64,000 nt of DNA from positions 248,001 through 312,000 of the forward strand of contig JAEUWP010000207.1 of NCBI GenBank assembly GCA_018524725.1, written 5' to 3'. Source of the DNA: Podaxis mareebaensis. Lineage: Eukaryota > Basidiomycota > Agaricomycetes > Agaricales > Agaricaceae. The stretch's first letter is position 1. Each line of letters begins with the position of its first letter. A model generated the notes under the pieces. It was not told the DNA's origin and made no database searches. It saw nothing but the letters and a program-made list of their open reading frames with translations. The translations under genes were made by a program, and so were the position numbers. Shown here piece after piece: positions 58,137 to 64,000 of the stretch.

Positions 58137-59590
58137 TTAATGTGGGGGTGAAATGGCTGGCGACGGTGAGGACGGAACTGCGCCATTTGTAGATCTCGAT
58201 GGAGTATGTTGACTACTAGTCGAGGCTGCTGGAGATATTCCAAGAGTACTTCCAGTCGGCGCGCTCGGGGATCCAGATCCAGCTCCCGCGGTAGTAGTGC
58301 TACTGGTTCGTGACATCAATGAATTCAGAACCATGGCAAGTCCGCTCATTTGGGCCGATTGGAGAAGAGAAACATTGATCTCCAACGTAAGCATAGTCCC
58401 ATTTGCAGTTGAACCACGCAAGACAGCCGGAGGTGGTGGTTGGCCCTCGATGATTGAGGAGGTAGGGACGGGATGGATCCCGAGCGCGTGCAAGGCAGGC
58501 AAGGAGGCGACTGGAAGTTGGACGGGTATGGCAGTATTTGTGCGGTTATAGTTGGTAGCAGGCGGAGGGGGATTGACTTGGAAAGTACTCGTGGTGGGGG
58601 GAGGTACGGGCGCACCATACGCCTGCGTGTAGGCATACGGGTACGGCCGGTAGTATTGTGTCTGCATAGTTGACATAGTTGGTGCATTGGCATATTGTGG
58701 TCTTGCAACAGTTGCGATAGCTGCGCGCTTCTCGCGTTCTAACCGTTCCAGTTCGCCGCGAGCAACCTTCAATTCGTTGCTCAGCAGGGATGCATCGACA
58801 CGATCTGCTTCCAAAACAGCCTGAGCCAGGATATAAGCCTGGTCATCCGGAGCCGAGCGCTGTAGGCCCAAAAGATGAGTGACAGATCCATCCGAACTGG
58901 GGGGACATACGCCTTACAGAAGCCGTCCGAATCTTAGCCTTGTGAAACCTGTCACGCAATTTGTGGTACCGCTTAAAGCACTCTAGGGCAAATCGCGTTT
59001 CTGAAATGAAAAGAAAGAAAAAAGATGAGATTCTTAAGCCCTATTGGGATGGAAAAATGTGGTTACCTTCAATCTCTTCTTTCAAGCTTCCATCAATGGC
59101 CTTTTGCTTTCCTTTCCGGCCTTTCAACAATGCAAGGTCCTCGTGTGGCTGCTGGTATATGTGATACGGCAGAAGGCGCCGCACAACATCAGCATGGTCA
59201 ACGAAGGGCGAATCTACGTCGGGTTGCAGTACTGCGGCGTGGTCCTGGGCAAGGCGGACGGAAAACCTAGAGACTCATGAGTAGATAATCACCAACAGTA
59301 AACCATGCAACATACCTTTTTGCCGTCTCATGTATCAGTTTGAGTTCCTCCTCAGTTCGACTTTTTGTTTTCAGAGGCTTCTTCGGTGGTAAAATAACTG
59401 GTGATTGTGAAACCCCATTGCTCGCCGGTGGTGTCCCCGAGGTTATTGGTTGAGTCGACGACGAGGGACCAGCAATGGACCAGGAGAACTGGGTATTCTG
59501 TATTCCAGGTGCATAGGAGGTGTCTTTAGATGAATATGGCACAGTCGAAAAGGTGTGGACATTGAAAGTAGGACCGAACGTCTTCGACAT
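58137..59590 (-). CDS. GLTSCR-domain protein, SWI/SNF-type chromatin remodelling subunit
   Basis: Starts MSKTFGPTFNVHTFSTVPYS with a Ser/Thr/Pro-rich leader. After introns, the GLTSCR1/BICRA conserved region reads VRLAQDHAAVLQPDVDSPF, DHADVVRRLLPYHIYQQPHE and KKEEIEETRFALECFKRYHK-like helices. A basic coiled segment (ELKVARGELERLEREKRAAI) and a long Pro/Ser/Thr/Tyr-rich low-complexity tail ending SPSPAISPPH follow. In animals the GLTSCR domain defines the non-canonical BAF complex. In fungi the role is inferred as a SWI/SNF-associated chromatin function. Length is about 390-400 residues. Confidence 0.8.
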
Positions 59591-59772
59591 TTGCTGCTTG
59601 ATTTGTTACGGTTTGCCCTCAGAAAGCCCGTGACCCACAGCTTGGGTCAAGTTCAGGGCAGGCTACCTAGTATAGAAAGTATGTTTGATGCAATTGATAT
59701 CATAGGGAACAGTCGTACAAACTATTCTACAGCATTCCAAAAGATGCCAAGGAAGCCAGGGAGAGTGAGTGA

Positions 59773-62289
59773 TTAGTTAGGACAAGACTCAAGGCCTTCC
59801 AAAGCTTCCCCATCCGGCTGAAGGGGTGGAGCTGCTGTTTGGTTCCCCGACTCTGGCCCACTATTCTGGCTTCGCGCCTGAAGAGTAGACTTCACCACCT
59901 TGAGCAACTCCGTCGCTTTCATCACGTCCTCGGCATTACTGTTGGCCACCCTTTCTAGATACTCCTTGGCCAGGTAAAGGTCCCCATCAGGAATCCGCAT
60001 ATGATACTCCGCAACTTGAAGGCAAGACTTCGCATATTCCTGAATCGGTCGAACTGGGAAATGCGCCGATGAGTTCTATGCCAAGACATCACAACGTAGG
60101 TGTTACTCAACGATCAGCTTGGCAAACTTCAACAACGCGTCGGTGGTAGGCCACCGCTTCGGCAAATTCATCCAGCGAATAGTATAGGTTGGCTAGCTTT
60201 AGGTTGATATTAATTTCGTGGGGATCTGCTGGGATGAGTGCCCGCTTGTAACATTCAATCGCTTCTCTTCGTCTAGAAAGTGATGATTGAAATTGTCAGT
60301 GAGAGTGGGCCTTGGAAGAACAAGATGTACCGTCCGATCTCCTCGTAACATAAACCTTGGGCTTGCCATAACCGGATATCATAAGGTCTTTGTGATAGAA
60401 GTGAGCAATGCGTTTCCATGATCCATGATGAGGGACACGTTTATACCGTAAGGCCGTCGCACGTTGATAATAATAAAGCGAGTAGTGGTGCATGCTCAGC
60501 AACTCGTAAGCCTGACCGAGACCGTACCATGCTCTATAGTCTTTGCGGTTCACATCTGCGTTGCATGTAGGAAGAACAAAACACGGTAGTAATGGTGCAA
60601 ACGTACCAACAGCTCGGCGATAGGCTTCAATGGCAGCATGTGAGTTCTTCATCTCAACATATTCGTGCCCCATCAGTGTCCACGCCGAAAGATACGTTCG
60701 GTCAAGCTGTGTGGCTCTTCGGAAATACTTCACGGCTTTCTCATGCTCAGCACGTAACGAATAATGATTTCCTGCACATGACAGTCTGTGAATACTCACC
60801 CCAAAACCGGAGCCACGGGCCTCGGCTGACTCACCTACAAGACAACAAATCTCTGGCCGGTCCTTCTCCAGCGCCAAGAATTCGTGGGCAAGTCGTGACA
60901 GTTTGAGCCTGTTATCGGTTACATAGAGAATGTTCGAATAGATGTCTATATCATCAATGCGGTAGGGATCGATAGCGAGGATCTTCTCGAACTGTTGCTC
61001 AGCTTGTCCGAATTCTGCGGTAAAAAGTTCTCAGGCATGAAATGAAGCGTGCTCATGATGTGAGACTCACCATGAAGATGGTAGAGGACACAAGCGCGGA
61101 GGCTCATCAGCCATACACTGTTTGGAAAAAAGTCTTGGCTTAAGAGGCGATTGCAGAGAGCCAGCTCGTTCTCCGTCGGCTGATGAAGTTCACTAAGTGT
61201 TTTGATTTGGAACATGTATACCAATGGGTGGGTCGGCGGCAACGGTACCAACTGAAGCAGAGAAGACAACTAAAGTAGGCTATTCAGGATAACGTAGCAC
61301 CAGAAAATGATTTCGGTCACCTCTTCCCCATCACCGATGCAACTTCCCAGAAGTGTCCAGCACGACCAGTTCCAAGGAAAGCCGGAGATTGATAGGAGTG
61401 CACATTCAATTGCTTCTTCTCGGCGTGAAAGCCGCGAGAGAAAGAGAGCTTTTCTGTCGTGTTTTAGAGATAGGTTAATGGTGAGGAAGAGTATACCCAT
61501 ACAGGAATAGTAGCCAGGGGTCTCCAGCATCTTGAACTTCCTCGAGGAGCTCACTTAGAGTGTTATTGACGGGGACGGGCGGTTGGAGTCGATTGTCTAA
61601 TAGGTTGAGATCGTGGAGTGCCCGGACCATGGGTAACTTACTATCTAATTTATGCCAATCCCGCATAGCCTTCTTTTCGCTAGCCTTCGGACAAATGTCG
61701 TCAGGGACCCTCTCGCAGCGCCGCTACAGGGAAAGAGACCTCACCATAAACTTACTGTACACCCTGATAAATCGCGCTTTGGCACTCCGGCTATCTTTGA
61801 GGACGTGAATAGCACGTGGGAACTCCCTTGATTCAATGAAGGCGCGAGCAGCATCTAATACATCGGCGTCCTGATCTTCAAGTTCGTTTTCCAGTGCCCT
61901 CACGTCGGCAGGTTGTTCGTATAATTTAGGGGCATGGGGGTGATGGGCAGAAGTGATCGTGGGCAATCCGGAATTTTGTGTTACAGGTTGTGTTGAAAGT
62001 GGGGAAGGTGCGTCGGGAAATGATGTGGTAGCCCCAAGAGATTTCGCCCGAGCAGGTGTTGACGTCGAAAAGTTGGGGACTGGCTGTGAGATATCTGTGT
62101 TCCTGCGCTTTGCAAATGGGAGAGCAAGCAAAAGCTCCGAAGCCCTGGTGGCATTTGAGTGCGACAATAACTAGCATTGGGAAGGGCGTACCATTTTGTA
62201 GCAACTATTAGTCCTCGCTCAGAACACTCTTTGGCAGCTATTCGTAGGTCCGCTGCGGTGTGTATGTCGACTTGAAACACAGAGGCCAT
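59773..62289 (-). CDS. CDC23: Anaphase-promoting complex subunit Cdc23 (Apc8)
   Basis: A TPR scaffold of the APC/C ubiquitin ligase that triggers anaphase and mitotic exit. The start at 62289 ([19 protein letters not shown]) leads into the Apc8 N-terminal segment, with [12 protein letters not shown] joining [14 protein letters not shown] disordered insert follows (about 62080-61920). TPR-like helices then run through the gene: [93 protein letters not shown] and [20 protein letters not shown], the last being a signature of this subunit. The tail ends [11 protein letters not shown]. It is head-to-head with ALG14. Confidence 0.94.
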
Positions 62290-62642
62290 CCCCTGGTAAT
62301 GAATAGAGTCGTCTATCAAGGGATTTGGTTATAATATCAGCGTCACCTGAAGGTCCCTGAAGGGCTCAGTGGTAATGGTGGACGTGACTGCCTTGACGCG
62401 TCGATGCATGGCCTCATTGCCACGACGCTCACGTGCATCGTCGAGTCCCTGTACTACCCCTCGAACTAGAACTTCCTTCATTATGTTCGCCACGGCAAGA
62501 TACCCGCACTCGCACTAGCTCGATATCTCCGGACTGGTTCGCAGTTTGTCTGTCTCAAGGCCCGACGCATTTGTCTTATCGTTACCTAACACAACTCGTT
62601 GACAGCCGAGGATCTGTTCCGACGATTGAGCCGGAAACGACA

Positions 62643-63565
62643 ATGAACTCTACACATTCAACGATTCTGCCTGCCACTACCCTCGTGTTGGCCCTATGCT
62701 CTTATCGTCTGTATGTCGCTCTGACAAGAAGGCCACCTCTGAATAAAGGGTCATCACCCACTCGTAGCCTTGCAATATTCCTTGGTTCAGGTTCTTCTCT
62801 TTGTCACCGTCCGAGCTTCACAGTGGATTCACCCGCTGAACAGGAGGGCATACCAGCGAAGCAATACAGCTTCTATCGTCCCTCGACTTTGCGCGTTACA
62901 CCCCAAGGAGATATATCATCAGCGAAGGCGATCATTTGAGTGCTCAGAAGGCCGTCGCACTAGAACAAGCCAAATGTTCATCTCATGATGTTCGTATATC
63001 CCTTCCGCCCTCCGCCCTCATCTCAATTCACCACACAGCCTCAGTCTCCAAAATCAGGGCAGGACTATATCATTATCACGATCCCAAGAGCACGCCAAAT
63101 CCACCAGTCCCTCTTCTCAACGCCACCCTCCGCACTTTGGTCTCTTCTCGCCTGCATTTATTACCTCACCATTGAGCCTGCTTTCTCGGCTCAGAGTCAG
63201 ACTAAAATGTTGACAGACGTGCTTATTTTGAATGGACCCGGCACCTGCACCACTTTATTCATCGCGGTCATCTTCAATAGAGTGCGACGTCCTGTCTTCC
63301 ACTTCCAGTCCGTGCACTAACCATTTCTGCTTAGTTCGTGGGGTTGCCTTCACCACGCGTTATTTATATTGAATCATTTGCGCGCGTACGCTCGTTCTCC
63401 GTATCGGGTCGATTGCTTCGGCCTTTCGTTGACAGGCAAGTCTCCCACAAATCAGAGATAGGGTTTTACCTCATCCAGGTTTCTGGAAAACCCAGGTTTA
63501 TTGTACAATGGCCCCAGTTGCTCCAGGACGGCAAGCGCGGGGACTACGCGGGTTGGCTTATTTAA
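62643..63565 (+). CDS. ALG14: Alg14, membrane anchor of the UDP-GlcNAc transferase Alg13/14
   Basis: Alg14 anchors Alg13 to the ER and together they add the second GlcNAc to dolichol-linked chitobiose in N-glycan assembly. The start MNSTHSTILPATTLVLALCS has an N-terminal membrane helix. The first exon ends in LAIFLGSG and must splice to an acceptor CTGAACAG, giving GGHTSEAIQLLSSLDF and RYIISEGDHLSAQKAVALEQ. Later exons give DYIIITIPRARQIHQSLFST, LILNGPGTCTTLFIAVIF, GLPSPRVIYIESFARVRSFS, and FIVQWPQLLQDGKRGDYAGW. The conserved C-terminal tail that binds Alg13 is present. Length is about 230-240 residues, as expected. Confidence 0.93.
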
Positions 63566-63706
63566 CGGATGAAACACCCGTAAATCGGCAGTTATTATTC
63601 CCAAACTCGGGCTGCTGAATATTCAATAATTAACACCCAAAACGAGAATAAGAATGCACAAAACCGCAGCAATGATAAGTACGAAGTCAAAGCTTGAGCA
63701 ACAGCC

Positions 63707-64000
63707 TCAATCCCGTTTCCTAGACCATCTGTCTTCACCGTCGCGGCCTCGACGAGACGGCGGACTGGCACTCCGATTGCGTTTGCTCGGTTCCCAGCCG
63801 CCGCCACCCTGGTGTTGAGGAGGATGCAGTTTCCGTTCGAGCCGCTGTCCATGTCGTAATTGACGCACGAGCTCCGGAGACGCATTGCGAAGATGCATAA
63901 AATTGCAGAACCCTCCGCGGTTACATTCGCCATTTTCGTTTTGGCGGCAACAAGCTTCACGGAAGTCGGTTACTGGAGATAATTCGGCATATAACGGCCG
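63707..64000 (-). CDS. U2AF1: U2AF small subunit (U2AF1/U2AF35), 3' part, cut by the window edge
   Basis: The readable part is the C-terminus: RPLYAELSPVTDFREACCRQ, then the second CCCH zinc finger CRQNENGECNRGGFCNFMH, then LRNASPELVRQLRHGQRLE and a short R/S-type tail (RSASPPSRRGRDGEDRWSRK). U2AF1 recognises the AG at 3' splice sites together with U2AF2. The first zinc finger, the UHM domain and the start lie beyond position 64000. The stop codon is at 63707-63709. Confidence 0.93.
   Translation of the reverse strand, partial: RPLYAELSPVTDFREACCRQNENGECNRGGFCNFMHLRNASPELVRQLRHGQRLERKLHPPQHQGGGGWEPSKRNRSASPPSRRGRDGEDRWSRKRD

Overview
The window is nuclear DNA of a filamentous basidiomycete, most likely a mushroom-forming agaricomycete. 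Genes are dense and intron-rich, with introns of about 40-60 nt that use GT-AG borders and CTRAY-like branch points. Both strands carry genes. The protein content is fungal: Dsc4-type DUF1746, Csf1, an XlnR-like Zn2Cys6 regulator, Clr3/Hda1, and a membrane-anchored amidohydrolase pair. I placed about 24 protein genes by reading splice junctions by eye, so exon borders are predictions. I recognised no tRNA, rRNA, CRISPR array or intact transposon.

Left third (1-25 kb): a cytochrome P450 (+), a NIPA-type Mg2+ transporter (-), a previously easy-to-miss 127-residue single-pass membrane protein split over three small exons (-), TFIIH subunit Ssl1 (-), amidohydrolase A (+), a genome-stability candidate resembling SLF2/CANIN proteins (+), the ERCC1/Rad10 nuclease subunit (-), amidohydrolase B (+) and a class II histone deacetylase (-). 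Amidohydrolases A and B are full-length paralogues that flank the two repair-type genes.

Middle (25-48.4 kb): a gene-poor 2 kb stretch with one TATA-preceded orphan reading frame, a four-helix membrane protein, a Dsc4-like DUF1746 protein, a twin-CX9C complex I assembly factor, the very large Csf1 bridge-like lipid-transfer protein (11 kb), Yip1, ribosome-biogenesis factor Nsa2, a Zn2Cys6 transcription factor and SDH assembly factor 4.

Right (48.4-64 kb): 4.5 kb without any gene I can support, then SmD3, a CLC chloride/proton antiporter, a GLTSCR-domain protein (SWI/SNF type), Cdc23/Apc8, Alg14, and the 3' part of U2AF small subunit, which runs off the window edge.

The genes are mostly conserved housekeeping functions, not one pathway. 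Recurrent themes are nucleotide-excision repair (Ssl1, Rad10), splicing (SmD3, U2AF1), mitochondrial complex assembly, and membrane traffic and lipid transfer (Csf1, Yip1, Alg14, CLC). Many plus-strand genes start head-to-head with a minus-strand neighbour 75-350 bp away. The most distinctive observations are micro-exons: consecutive 11 and 12 nt exons kept in both amidohydrolase paralogues, an NSA2 gene whose first coding exon is only ATG followed by a 6 nt exon, a 6 nt exon in SmD3, and a tandem copy of the last 14 codons of SDHAF4.
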